A stretch of 64,000 nt of DNA from the NCBI RefSeq assembly GCF_011751075.1, contig NZ_JAALLN010000004.1:186001-250000 (forward strand), given 5' to 3'. This document shows positions 42,439 to 51,986 of the stretch, in pieces (position 1 is the stretch's first letter; every line of letters begins with the position of its first letter). Source of the DNA: Flavobacterium poyangense (lineage in GTDB: Bacteria > Bacteroidota > Bacteroidia > Flavobacteriales > Flavobacteriaceae). A program made the position numbers and the translations under genes. The notes under the pieces are model-generated. The model was given only the letters and a program-made list of their open reading frames with translations, ran no database searches and was not told the origin of the DNA.

Positions 42439-43701
42439 TTGAAAATAAACAAACTCAATAGTATTATCCTTCTGGGATTAGTCGCCATTATCAGTATATT
42501 GGTTGCACAATTACTATGGACAAAAGAGGCTTTTAGCCTTGAACAAAAAAAGCTGAGTCAAAAAGCTCATATTGCCCTGTTAGAAGTTGCCAAAAAACTA
42601 TATCAAGGTACCAATCACGAACTATCTTGTACCAACCCGGTACAAAAAATTGCTAATGATTATTATATCGTCAATGTCGAAAATGATTTTGAGCCCGACA
42701 TTTTAGAGTTTTACTTAAGATCCGAATTCAAAAAGATGAATATCACCACTGATTTTGAATTTGCGATGTACAATTGTCAGAGTGATGAAATGGTATACGG
42801 AAATTACATTTCTTTGTCTCAAAAGGAAAAATCGCAACAAACTGTTCATTTTCCGAAACACAAAAATCTGGTTTATTATTTTGCTGTTCGTTTTCCAAAT
42901 GAAACTACTTATTTATTTAGTTCGATGCGTTTTTGGTTTGTGCTTTCTATCGCCTTGATTCTGATTTTATTGATCTATGTTTATTCGATTTTTACGCTTT
43001 TACAGCAGAAAAAATATTCCGAATTGCAACGTGATTTCATCAATAATATGACACACGAATTTAAAACTCCTTTATCTTCCATTTTAATTGCTTCAAAATA
43101 TCTTATTGAACAGCATCCGATTAAAGAAGACAAGAAATTGTATACTTATACGGATATTATTATCAAACAAAGCCACAAACTGAACAATCATATTGAAAAG
43201 ATCCTAAGTGTAGCCAAATCTGATCATACCCCTTTGGAGTTAAAAACAGAATCTGTTTTGATCGTACCGCTTATAGAAGAAATCATTACCAATGTTCAAT
43301 TAAAATGCCCGGAAGCCATTGTAAGAACAGAGGCAGATTCTGTCGATTATCAAATCGAAACCGATGTTTTTCACTTCTCCAATTTAATTTACAATCTGTT
43401 GGACAATGCCGTAAAGTATTGCAATGAAAAACCCGAAATTCTGATCCGGATTGCGAAAGAAAATCAAACTTTAAAATTAGAATTCATCGATAATGGAATT
43501 GGAATAACCTCTAAAAACATTTCATCTATTTTTGATAAATTCTACCGCATTCAAAATGAAAAAAGTAACGAAGTAAATGGTTTTGGCCTTGGTCTGTATT
43601 ATGTTAAAGAAATTTGTACCTTACAATCCTGGAAAATAAATGCCACAAATAATTCCGAAAAAGGCATCACAATAACGTTGACAATTCCGTATAAAAAATG
43701 A
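42439..43701 (+). CDS. Two-component sensor histidine kinase
   Basis: 420 residues. Membrane helices lie at about 8-27 and 163-187 with a periplasmic sensor of about 130 residues between them containing two Cys (CTNPVQ, YNCQSD). There is no HAMP domain. The dimerisation/phosphoacceptor segment has His206 in NNMTHEFKTPLSSIL; the ATPase shows NLLDNAVKYC, DNGIGI and FGLGLYYVKEI. It begins with TTG at 42439; no in-frame ATG exists in the first 90 codons, so the non-ATG start is needed to keep the first helix. The response regulator overlaps its last 4 bp. The architecture matches RprX-like Bacteroidota kinases. Confidence 0.92.
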   Translation: MKINKLNSIILLGLVAIISILVAQLLWTKEAFSLEQKKLSQKAHIALLEVAKKLYQGTNHELSCTNPVQKIANDYYIVNVENDFEPDILEFYLRSEFKKMNITTDFEFAMYNCQSDEMVYGNYISLSQKEKSQQTVHFPKHKNLVYYFAVRFPNETTYLFSSMRFWFVLSIALILILLIYVYSIFTLLQQKKYSELQRDFINNMTHEFKTPLSSILIASKYLIEQHPIKEDKKLYTYTDIIIKQSHKLNNHIEKILSVAKSDHTPLELKTESVLIVPLIEEIITNVQLKCPEAIVRTEADSVDYQIETDVFHFSNLIYNLLDNAVKYCNEKPEILIRIAKENQTLKLEFIDNGIGITSKNISSIFDKFYRIQNEKSNEVNGFGLGLYYVKEICTLQSWKINATNNSEKGITITLTIPYKK

Positions 43702-44381
43702 AAAATTTTAGAATTCTGTACTCCGAAGATGATGAGACATTAGCGTTTCTGACTAAAGATAATTTAGAGCAAAACAATTATGATGTAACGCATTGTTCTA
43801 ACGGGAAATCAAGTTTAGAGACCTTCAAAGAGGAAGATTTTGATATTTGTATTTTTGATATCATGATGCCAAAAATGGATGGTTTTGAGCTGGCAACCGA
43901 AATCAGAAAAATTGATACTGATATTCCTATCATTTTTCTTTCAGCCAAAACCTTAAAGGAAGACCGCATCAAAGGGTTACGTCTCGGAGCTGATGACTAT
44001 CTTGTTAAGCCTTTTAGTATTGAAGAATTACTACTAAAAATTGAAATTTTCCTAAAGCGTTCGCAAAAAAACAATGCCGTCAAAAAATCGGTTTATGAAG
44101 TTGGTAAATATCAGTTTGATACCGAAAATTTTATCCTTTTTAATGAAACCGAAAAAATTAGTCTGACACAACGAGAGGCAGAACTTCTCAAACTTTTTGT
44201 AGACAACAAAAATCTGGTTTTAAAAAGACAACAGATCCTTACCTCTCTTTGGGGCGATGATGACTATTTTATGGGACGCAGTCTGGATGTTTTTATCTCA
44301 CGCCTGCGTAAAATTTTGGTTAACGAAACAGGAATATCAATTGAAAACCTACACGGAATAGGTTTTCGATTTACAATGTAA
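43698..44381 (+). CDS. OmpR/PhoB-family response regulator
   Basis: 227 residues. Receiver domain: acidic pocket SEDDE (residues 9-12), phosphoacceptor Asp54 in IFDIMMPKMDGF, Ser82 region LSAKT, and Lys104 in YLVKPF. A linker then leads to a winged-helix DNA-binding domain (YQFDTENFILFNETEKISLTQREAELLKLF to SLDVFISRLRKIL and GIGFRF). Its start overlaps the kinase stop by 4 bp (ATGA), so the pair is translationally coupled. Targets cannot be told. Confidence 0.95.
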   Translation: MKNFRILYSEDDETLAFLTKDNLEQNNYDVTHCSNGKSSLETFKEEDFDICIFDIMMPKMDGFELATEIRKIDTDIPIIFLSAKTLKEDRIKGLRLGADDYLVKPFSIEELLLKIEIFLKRSQKNNAVKKSVYEVGKYQFDTENFILFNETEKISLTQREAELLKLFVDNKNLVLKRQQILTSLWGDDDYFMGRSLDVFISRLRKILVNETGISIENLHGIGFRFTM

Positions 44382-44401
44382 TCCACCAATTTTAATTTAT
44401 A

Positions 44402-44409
44402 TAATTTTG
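44402..44409 (+). promoter_or_regulatory. -7 promoter element
   Basis: TAATTTTG fits TAnnTTTG, 26 bases before the ATG of the MBL-fold gene. Confidence 0.45.
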
Positions 44410-44435
44410 TATTTTTAATATCAAATCTTTTCGAT

Positions 44436-45200
44436 ATGAAATTACATCATTTGCGCAACGCCACTTTAGTTATTGAAACAGAAAAGCATGTGATCTTAAT
44501 TGATCCCATGTTAGGAAAGAAGAAAACTATTGCTCCTTTTACTCTTTTTCGTTACAAACCAAAAAGAAATCCGCTAAAAGCGCTGCCCAAAAACAGCCGT
44601 GAAATTCTTAGTAAAGTAACACATTGCCTCATTACACATCTGCATCCGGATCATCTTGATAAAGCCGGTGAGATTTTTTTAAGAAGAAAATCGATTCCTG
44701 TAATTTGTAGTGCAAAAGATGAAAATGCGCTGACAAAAAGAGGGGTTACTATTGCTCAAACTTTAGAGTATTGGCAACCGCAAGATTTTTTAGACGGAAA
44801 AATTACTGGTATACCTGCAGTACACGGTTACGGTTTTGTCTCAAAATTAATGGGAAATGTAATGGGTTTTCATATCGAACTCAAAAATGAAAAATCGGTT
44901 TACATTAGTTCTGATACTATACTCACAAAAGAGGTAGAAAAAGTACTGACAGAATTAAAACCAGATATTGCAACAGTTGCCTGTGGCACCGCAAGATTAG
45001 ATTTTGGACAGCCTTTATTAATGAGAATGAATGACATTTTGAAATTTATAACATTAGCACCCGGAAAAGTTTTTGCCAATCATTTAGAAGCCTTAAATCA
45101 TTGCCCGACAACAAGGGATGAATTAAAACTTGTTTTAGAATATAATAGTCTTTTATTTAAAACGGCTATTCCCAATGATGGTGAATGTGTGGAATATTAA
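44436..45200 (+). CDS. MBL-fold metal-dependent hydrolase (UlaG-like)
   Basis: 254 residues. The metallo-beta-lactamase signature is THLHPDHLD with His68, His70, Asp72 and His73. Further metal ligands are His of PAVHGYG, Asp of SSDTI and His of ANHLEAL. The N-terminus MKLHHLRNATLVIETEKHVILIDPMLG is typical of UlaG-like hydrolases, cytoplasmic enzymes acting on phosphodiester or lactone bonds. Substrate unknown. Its TAA stop is formed by the end of the inverted-repeat element at 45196. Confidence 0.85.
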   Translation: MKLHHLRNATLVIETEKHVILIDPMLGKKKTIAPFTLFRYKPKRNPLKALPKNSREILSKVTHCLITHLHPDHLDKAGEIFLRRKSIPVICSAKDENALTKRGVTIAQTLEYWQPQDFLDGKITGIPAVHGYGFVSKLMGNVMGFHIELKNEKSVYISSDTILTKEVEKVLTELKPDIATVACGTARLDFGQPLLMRMNDILKFITLAPGKVFANHLEALNHCPTTRDELKLVLEYNSLLFKTAIPNDGECVEY

Positions 45201-45459
45201 TTAACTCAAATTTTTAGTTGAATAATAATGTATACTGTAAAATGTATACCGTAAAATGTATACTGTAAAATGTGAAAAGTAATAAGTTTTGGTTAATTGA
45301 CTACTATCACATCGTACGAACATATAGTTGTGTCAGATTACTTAAATTCTAACGCTTCAGCTAAAGGGAAGAAAATCCGTTAATTAAAGCCTCGCTCTTT
45401 CAGGCTATCATCTCACATTTTACATTTCACATTTTACAACTAGTAACTTAAATTAATTA
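45196..45459 (-). mobile_element. TTAATTAA-ended inverted-repeat element, copy C (reverse)
   Basis: 264 bp in the exact gap between two convergent genes. The ends are TATTAATTAACTCAAA and AACTTAAATTAATTA. Reading the minus strand, the interior matches copy D block by block: CTGAAAGAGC, TTTAATTAACGGATTTTCTTCC, GAAGCGTTAGA, TCTGACACAACTATATGTTC, CAAAACTTATTACTTTT and ATTATTATTCAACT. Near the plus-strand left end, TGTATACTGTAAAA occurs three times in tandem (14-bp period). The TAA stops of both neighbours lie within its terminal motifs. Confidence 0.78.
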
Positions 45460-47661
45460 CAAAACCAACAACCCAAACTCTCGCAAAGTATTAACAGGCT
45501 TTGAATACCAGAACAATTCAAAATCATCCAGTTGCGTTTCGAAATCTGTTTTTATTTCCTGGAAAGTGTAATTTTTACTGTTTGAAATGGTTATTTTTTT
45601 CAGGATTTCAACAAGCCATTCTCCTTCATTGGTATTGGTTTGAATCTTAAAACTTTCTTTTTTATCGTGAAAAGTAAGTGTTAGCATTTCCCAGGTTCTG
45701 CCTTTTTTAGATTTTGTAAAATGTTCTACAGTCGGTTTTCCACCTAGCCAAACTACTTTTGCATTTGGTTTTGTATTAAAATCGTTTCCTTCTTCAAGTG
45801 CATTAAAGATAAAATCGGGATCAATTTTTGTCTTCGGAATTTTAAAGTCAAACCAATCCTGTAATTCGTAATCAAAACAGATTCCGTGCATGAAATTAAA
45901 GAGCGATTTTTTTAAACCGAAACTAAACTTATCATGATTAATTCCGGTAGAATCGGTATAATCGATATCGTTATTAGCGAAAGTTCCAATAGCTTCTGTT
46001 GCTTTGGTTACGCCAAACTTCTCCGGATATAATCCAACCGGACTGTGTGCGGTCATTGCAAACTGATGCCAAAAACCGGATTGCAAAATTCCGGCTTCAA
46101 ATAGTTGTCGCACCATTTCTAAACTGTCAACGGTTTCCTGAACGGTTTGCGTTGGATATCCGTACATCAGGTAGGCATGCACCATAATTCCGGCTTCGGT
46201 AAAATTTCGGGTTACTTTGGCCACTTGTTCTACGGTTACTCCTTTGTCAATTAATTTTAACAATCGGTCTGAAGCTACTTCTAAACCTCCGGAAACGGCA
46301 ATACAGCCTGAGGCTTTCAACAGTAAACACAAATCGGCAGAGAAACTTTTTTCAAAACGAATGTTGGTCCACCAGGTTACAGCCAGTTTTCTGCGCAAAA
46401 TTTCCAGCGCCAAAGCACGCATCAAAGCAGGTGGAGCGGCTTCGTCAACAAAATGAAAACCATTCTGACCTGTTTGCTGCATCAAATCTTCCATTCGATC
46501 ACAAAGCAAATTGGCCGCCACCGGTTCATACACTTTTATATAGTCTAACGAAATGTCACAGAATGTACATTTTCCCCAATAACAACCGTGCGCCATGGTC
46601 AATTTATTCCAGCGACCGTCGCTCCACATTCGGTGCATTGGATTTACAATTTCGATTACCGAAATATATTTGTCCAAAGGCAGATCGGAATAATCCGGCG
46701 TACCTACATAGGCTTGCTTGTAATCGTGTTTAAGCGAATTGTTTTTGTAAACAACTTCTCCATTTTCCAATAAAAAAGTTCTTTTATAAGAATTAGAATT
46801 TGGATTTTCCAGATTGAAAATTAACTCTTCAATTGGCACTTCACCATCGTCTAAAGTGATAAAATCGAAAAACTCAAAAACTCGTGTGTCAGAAAGAGAA
46901 CGCAATTCGGTGTTTGGAAAACCACCTCCCATTGAGATTTTAATTTCGGGATGATTCGTTTTTACCCATTGTGCGCATCTGAAAGCACTATATAAATTCC
47001 CAGGAAAAGGAACAGAAATCAGAAATAAAGTCGGTTGAACAGTTTCTACTTTAGCTTTCAATAGCGAAATTAAAATAGAATCTATATAGGTTGGCTCTTG
47101 CTGCAAGGCTTCATATAATTCATCAAAAGAATTGGCGCTACGTCCTAAACGCTCAGCATATCGGCTAAAGCCAAAATTCTCATCGACACATTCTACAATA
47201 TAATCGGAAATATCTTCCAGGTATAAAGTAGCCAAATGTTTGGCCTTATCCTGCGTTCCCATTGTTCCGAAAGCCCAATCAAGCTCTTCTAATTGTGCAA
47301 AACGAGAGGCTTCCGGCAAAAAATCTTCCTGACAGATTTGCAACGCCAATGTTGGGTTCTTTCCTTGTAGAAACTGAATTACCGCATCAATCGTTTTGAT
47401 GTATTCGTCCTGTAAAGCAAAAATACGTTTGGAATTATCGGAAACTTCAGCACTGGCTTTTTCAAATTTGAAACCTGAAACGGCAAATAAATCAATCAAT
47501 CCTTTCTTAGAAAACAATTCCAGAATCACATCAATACCCAAATCAGCCTGAACGGATGCTACATTTTTTGTATTCAGAAACCCCTTAATATAAGCGGTTG
47601 CCGGATACGGAGTATTCAGTTGAGTAAATGGTGGCGTGATTACAAAAAGCTTAGTTTTCAA
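45457..47661 (-). CDS. B12-binding-domain radical SAM protein with CX4CX2C cluster motif
   Basis: 734 residues, cytoplasmic. The N-terminal part (LFVITPPFTQLNTPYPATAYIKGFL, then VQADLGIDVILELF) and the SVPFPGNLYSAFRCAQWVKTNHPEIKISMGGGFPNTELR block form a cobalamin-binding-like Rossmann region. The radical SAM core starts at MAHGCYWGKCTFCD, Cys360, Cys365 and Cys368: the spacing is CX4CX2C rather than the usual CX3CX2C. GGLEVASDRLLKLIDKGV and YGYPTQTVQETVDSLEMV are standard later motifs. The C-terminal 130 residues are unlike known domains. Such proteins are often methyltransferases or ring-rearranging enzymes; the substrate is unknown. Confidence 0.85.
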   Translation of the reverse strand: MKTKLFVITPPFTQLNTPYPATAYIKGFLNTKNVASVQADLGIDVILELFSKKGLIDLFAVSGFKFEKASAEVSDNSKRIFALQDEYIKTIDAVIQFLQGKNPTLALQICQEDFLPEASRFAQLEELDWAFGTMGTQDKAKHLATLYLEDISDYIVECVDENFGFSRYAERLGRSANSFDELYEALQQEPTYIDSILISLLKAKVETVQPTLFLISVPFPGNLYSAFRCAQWVKTNHPEIKISMGGGFPNTELRSLSDTRVFEFFDFITLDDGEVPIEELIFNLENPNSNSYKRTFLLENGEVVYKNNSLKHDYKQAYVGTPDYSDLPLDKYISVIEIVNPMHRMWSDGRWNKLTMAHGCYWGKCTFCDISLDYIKVYEPVAANLLCDRMEDLMQQTGQNGFHFVDEAAPPALMRALALEILRRKLAVTWWTNIRFEKSFSADLCLLLKASGCIAVSGGLEVASDRLLKLIDKGVTVEQVAKVTRNFTEAGIMVHAYLMYGYPTQTVQETVDSLEMVRQLFEAGILQSGFWHQFAMTAHSPVGLYPEKFGVTKATEAIGTFANNDIDYTDSTGINHDKFSFGLKKSLFNFMHGICFDYELQDWFDFKIPKTKIDPDFIFNALEEGNDFNTKPNAKVVWLGGKPTVEHFTKSKKGRTWEMLTLTFHDKKESFKIQTNTNEGEWLVEILKKITISNSKNYTFQEIKTDFETQLDDFELFWYSKPVNTLREFGLLVL

Positions 47662-47750
47662 AAGGAAATATTTTCTGCAAAAATACGGGATATTTCTAAT
47701 CTTTTCAGGAAAAGATTTCGGCGGTTTTACTATTGCTTGGAGTTGGGATT

Positions 47751-47785
47751 TTTGGCTTTATTTTGTGGATATTTAATTACATTTG
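47751..47785 (+). promoter_or_regulatory. Promoter of the SBBP-repeat T9SS gene
   Basis: TTTG (47751-47754) and TACATTTG (47778-47785) are 23 bases apart, and the ATG follows 20 bases later. Confidence 0.55.
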
Positions 47786-47805
47786 TGAAGTACTAATACC
47801 TACCT

Positions 47806-50800
47806 ATGAAGCGGATTTTATTTTTTCTGTTGTTACTGATTTCCATGCCAATATTTTCTCAAAACAAAAACCAATCTATCGGTTTTAAGGAGAACAAAGG
47901 GCAAATTATCGATCAGAAGGGCAAGTCGAATCCTGTTGTAAAATTTTTACTTAACACAGGAGGATTGAATGTTCAATTGAGAAAAAATGGCTTCTCCTAT
48001 GACATTTATGAAGCTAAAAAAATATCGACAGTACGCAAGGAAACATCCAAGACACTTCCCTATAAAAACCCTAAAGAAGATATCCCTGAAGAACCGGAAT
48101 ATAACTTAGAGTATAAATTTCACAGGATTGATATTGACTTTGTAAATTCGAATCCTAAGGTTGAATTCATCACCGATCAGGTAGCAAAAGATTTTGACAA
48201 TTATTACAATGTACCCAATAAACCTGAAGGTATTCTTGGAGTACATCAATACAAGCAAATCACTTACAAAAACATTTACCCTAATATTGATGTTGTTTTT
48301 ACAATTCCAAACGATCCGAAAAAAGTAGTGGAATACAATTTTGTTGTTCATCCAAAAGGAGAAATTTCGGCTATTAAATTAAAATTTAGCGGTGCTGAAA
48401 CAGAATTGGTTGATAACAAAATCCAGATGAATGTTCGTTTTGGAAAAATGGAAGAAACACTTCCCGCAAGCTGGACTGAGGAAGGCACAACCAAAAAAGA
48501 AATAGCAGTTGGGTACAGAAAAATAAAAAAAGGAGTTTATGGTTTTGAAACTTCTGATCCTGTTTCTGATAAAACTGTGATTATTGATCCGGTGCCTAAT
48601 CGATTGTGGGGGACTTTTTATGGAGACCAAACCGGAGTACATTATTCTCTTAAACCATCAAGTATTAGTACGGACTCTTTTGGAAATGCATATGTAGCAG
48701 GGAGTACAAGTGCCTTAAATTCATCATATGCTACAACAGGTGCTCATCAAACGACACCATCTTCTCCATATTTAAATGGAGTGATTGAAAAGTTTAGTCC
48801 TGGTGGAATACGTTTATGGGGGACTTATTATGGCGGGCAAAATTACTGTGATATAGCTGATATAAAAATAGACTCTCAGAATAATGTTGTGGTAACAGGC
48901 ACGACACAAGATCAAACAAATATAAGTACAACAGGATCTTATAGCCCGACTTTATCAGGATATCAGGACGCTTTTCTGGCAAAATTTAATAGTTCAGGTG
49001 TTCGATTATGGGGGACATATTTTGGTGGTGAATATCAAGAACTGGGCAATGCTATCGATGTTGATACTAACAATAATATTTATATGATTGGCGAAACTAC
49101 TAGTACAACTGGTATTGCTATAAATAGTAACTTCCAAACACATCTCAATCAAGATCCTAATTCTACTATTGACGGGTATCTAACTAAATTTGGATCGGCA
49201 GGTAATTTAATTTGGAGTACTTATGTAGGAGGTGAAAATCGTGATCAGCTTAATACCATTGCAGTAAAAAACAATTTCTTAGTTCTAGGTGGTACAACAT
49301 ACAGCTTTAACCATATTTCTACACCTGGAGTTTTTCAAGAATTACATGACCCAATTACTCATCCGGATGGAGTTGTCTACAAATTTTCACTAAATGGCCA
49401 AAGAATATGGTCTACTTATTATGGAGGAGAACAGGTTGACTATATATATGCAGTTGAGATTGATGATGAGGATAATATTTATGTTGGTGGACAAACAGCA
49501 AGCAATAATAATATCACTACTCCGAACCGTTTTGACAGTAGTAATTCCTATATGTATAAGGGTTTTTTAGCAAAATTAAACACGAATGGGAAAAGAATCT
49601 GGGGTACCTATATTGGTCAGACTCATGTTTATTCTATTGTATTCAGAAACAACTCCCTATATCTTGGTGCTGAAAACTTTGGATTTGCTTATCCTAAATT
49701 AACTACCACTTGTTCCTATAGGTCAGAAAAAGATTCTGAAGGATATATTGCCAAATTTTCTAAAGAGGCAGATTTTATATGGGGAACAGATATTGGAGGA
49801 GATTCCAGTTATAATCCAGTAAAAATAGCATTAGACAGAAACAATAACATATTTGTTAGTGGAATCTCTAGTGAAAATAATGGTATTGCAGATGCCAGTT
49901 CTTATCAATCTAACGTTCTTGGGTTTTATAATTATTTCTTAATGAAATTTCAAGAAACCAATATACTAGGTAATCCTAAGGTAGAAAGCAACTCCCCAGT
50001 CTGCATAGGAAATTCAATAGAACTAAAAGCCTCCGGAGGCACAAATTATGTATGGACAGGACCAAATGGTTTCACATCTACAGTACAAAATCCAATTATA
50101 ACTAATGCAACCATAGTAAACAATGGAGAATATAATTGTGCCATCACCGGAACCGGTGGTTGTGATGACACTAAAAAAATCAATGTTGTCGTTGGTGATT
50201 TTGTCGCTCCTATTCCTGATTTAGCTACACTTCCAACTATAACCGGCGACTGCAATACAACAATAACGATAGTTCCTAAAGCTACCGATGCCTGTGCAGG
50301 CGTAATTACAGGAACAACCACAAACCCGTTATCGTATGCATTAACCGGAACCTATACCATTGTCTGGAACTACGATGATGGAAATGGAAATACTGTAAAC
50401 CAAAATCAAACAGTTGTCATAAGCAGTCCTCCATGGCCAAATATAAATTCGTCTCAGTTTTTCTGCATTCAGGAAAACGCAACTTTAAATACAATCAACA
50501 TTACAAGTGGACAAAATATAAAATGGTATGATGCTATAATTGGCGGAGCACTTTTACCCAATACTACCTTACTTCAGGACAATACCAGTTATTACGCATC
50601 GCAAACCGTAAGTGGATGCGAGAGTGAGAGAACTGCTGTAAAGATACAAATTTACGATACTCCCGCCCCAACCGGAGATGCCAATCAACCTTTTTGTACG
50701 GGTCTAAATCCGACATTGGACAACATTGTCGTTACGGGAGAAAACCTAAAATGGTATGACGCACCTACCAATGGAAACAGCTTACCGAATACTACTAATC

Positions 50801-51861
50801 TGCAAAACGGTATTACTTATTATGTTTCGCAAACACTGAATTCTTGCGAAGGTAAAAGATTAGCCGTTACAGTTTCCATTCAAAATACACCGGGAATCCC
50901 TACGGGTGATTTAAATCCTAAGTTTTGTAAAAGCGAAAACGCCACGCTAAATGATATTATTCTGAATGAACAAAATCTAAAGTGGTACAATTCTGCTATT
51001 TCTGCAGCTACATTGCCGGGCAACACACTGTTACAGAACAACACTACTTATTATGTATCACAGTCCATAGGATGTGAAAGTGACAGAATAGCGGTATTGG
51101 TAACCATCAATGATACTCCTTTACCTACCGCCAAAACCACACAAACTTTCTGCATTGATGCGAATGCCACACTAAATGATATTGTTATTATTACGGGGCA
51201 AAACCTAAAATGGTATGATGTGGCAACGGCAGGAAATCTTCTAAACGGTACAATGGCTCTTGAAAACCGCACTTATTATGTAAGTCAAACCGATACCAAC
51301 TGCGAAAGCCAAAGGCTGGCAATTAATATCGAAATTCAAGATACGCAAGCGCCGATTGCTCATGCAAATCAATCTTTTTGCGTACAGGAAAACGCTACTA
51401 TTGACAAAATAAAAGTTAATGGACAAAACATAAAATGGTACAATGCGATAACAGCCGGGGCAACTTTATCTGAATCAACTCCTCTTAAAAATGGAGTGAC
51501 TTATTATGCTTCTCAAACCATTAAGGAATGTGAAAGTGTACGAACTCCAATAACCATAAAAATCGCTGAAGCCACAACTGCTGAATGTGCTAAATATATA
51601 AATGAACTCCCTTATCCGAAGTTCTTTACTCCTAATAATGATCCTTATAATGATACCTGGACTATTGATTTTAATTATTTAGCTCCCAACACAGGAATCC
51701 GAATATTTGACCGATATGGAAAATTCATCAAAGAACTAACTGTCAATACTTCCTGGGACGGGACTTATAACGGTCAGGATATGCCAGCTTCTGATTATTG
51801 GTTTACCGTTACCCGTTTGAACGGAGCAGAATTTACGGGGCATTTTGCTTTGAAACGATAA
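47806..51861 (+). CDS. Giant SBBP-repeat surface protein with T9SS type B sorting domain
   Basis: 1351 residues with a signal peptide ending at MPIFSQ. Residues about 20-260 are the N-terminal domain that typically precedes SBBP propellers (IGFKENKGQIIDQ, FTIPNDPKKVVEYNFVVHP). About 265-720 are SBBP-type blades, with recurring LWGTYYGG, IDSQNNVVVTGTT and YLTKFGSAGNLIWSTYVGG phrases. A PKD/Ig-like and a HYR-like module follow, then five tandem repeats of about 77 residues (from about 881 to 1255), each with FC-NATLN-I, LKWYD, TYYVSQT and CES-R. The type B sorting domain closes the chain: FFTPNNDPYNDTW, IFDRYGKFIKEL and GHFALKR. It should be exported by T9SS and act at the cell surface, probably in adhesion. 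Confidence 0.9.
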   Translation: MKRILFFLLLLISMPIFSQNKNQSIGFKENKGQIIDQKGKSNPVVKFLLNTGGLNVQLRKNGFSYDIYEAKKISTVRKETSKTLPYKNPKEDIPEEPEYNLEYKFHRIDIDFVNSNPKVEFITDQVAKDFDNYYNVPNKPEGILGVHQYKQITYKNIYPNIDVVFTIPNDPKKVVEYNFVVHPKGEISAIKLKFSGAETELVDNKIQMNVRFGKMEETLPASWTEEGTTKKEIAVGYRKIKKGVYGFETSDPVSDKTVIIDPVPNRLWGTFYGDQTGVHYSLKPSSISTDSFGNAYVAGSTSALNSSYATTGAHQTTPSSPYLNGVIEKFSPGGIRLWGTYYGGQNYCDIADIKIDSQNNVVVTGTTQDQTNISTTGSYSPTLSGYQDAFLAKFNSSGVRLWGTYFGGEYQELGNAIDVDTNNNIYMIGETTSTTGIAINSNFQTHLNQDPNSTIDGYLTKFGSAGNLIWSTYVGGENRDQLNTIAVKNNFLVLGGTTYSFNHISTPGVFQELHDPITHPDGVVYKFSLNGQRIWSTYYGGEQVDYIYAVEIDDEDNIYVGGQTASNNNITTPNRFDSSNSYMYKGFLAKLNTNGKRIWGTYIGQTHVYSIVFRNNSLYLGAENFGFAYPKLTTTCSYRSEKDSEGYIAKFSKEADFIWGTDIGGDSSYNPVKIALDRNNNIFVSGISSENNGIADASSYQSNVLGFYNYFLMKFQETNILGNPKVESNSPVCIGNSIELKASGGTNYVWTGPNGFTSTVQNPIITNATIVNNGEYNCAITGTGGCDDTKKINVVVGDFVAPIPDLATLPTITGDCNTTITIVPKATDACAGVITGTTTNPLSYALTGTYTIVWNYDDGNGNTVNQNQTVVISSPPWPNINSSQFFCIQENATLNTINITSGQNIKWYDAIIGGALLPNTTLLQDNTSYYASQTVSGCESERTAVKIQIYDTPAPTGDANQPFCTGLNPTLDNIVVTGENLKWYDAPTNGNSLPNTTNLQNGITYYVSQTLNSCEGKRLAVTVSIQNTPGIPTGDLNPKFCKSENATLNDIILNEQNLKWYNSAISAATLPGNTLLQNNTTYYVSQSIGCESDRIAVLVTINDTPLPTAKTTQTFCIDANATLNDIVIITGQNLKWYDVATAGNLLNGTMALENRTYYVSQTDTNCESQRLAINIEIQDTQAPIAHANQSFCVQENATIDKIKVNGQNIKWYNAITAGATLSESTPLKNGVTYYASQTIKECESVRTPITIKIAEATTAECAKYINELPYPKFFTPNNDPYNDTWTIDFNYLAPNTGIRIFDRYGKFIKELTVNTSWDGTYNGQDMPASDYWFTVTRLNGAEFTGHFALKR

Positions 51862-51864
51862 AAC

Positions 51865-51904
51865 AAAAAAGGTTGTCCAAAATATAAATTGGACAACCTT
51901 TTTA
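51865..51904. terminator. Bidirectional terminator
   Basis: AAGGTTGTCCAA pairs with TTGGACAACCTT around an AT-rich loop, with A-run on the left and T-run on the right. It serves the plus-strand surface protein and could end minus-strand reading after the MFS gene. Confidence 0.85.
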
Positions 51905-51986
51905 GTTTTGTGTGTCAATAAATAAGTCGAATCTTTTCTACTTGAGAAAAATTTATACCCTGGAACAATTTCACTTAACCTGCACT

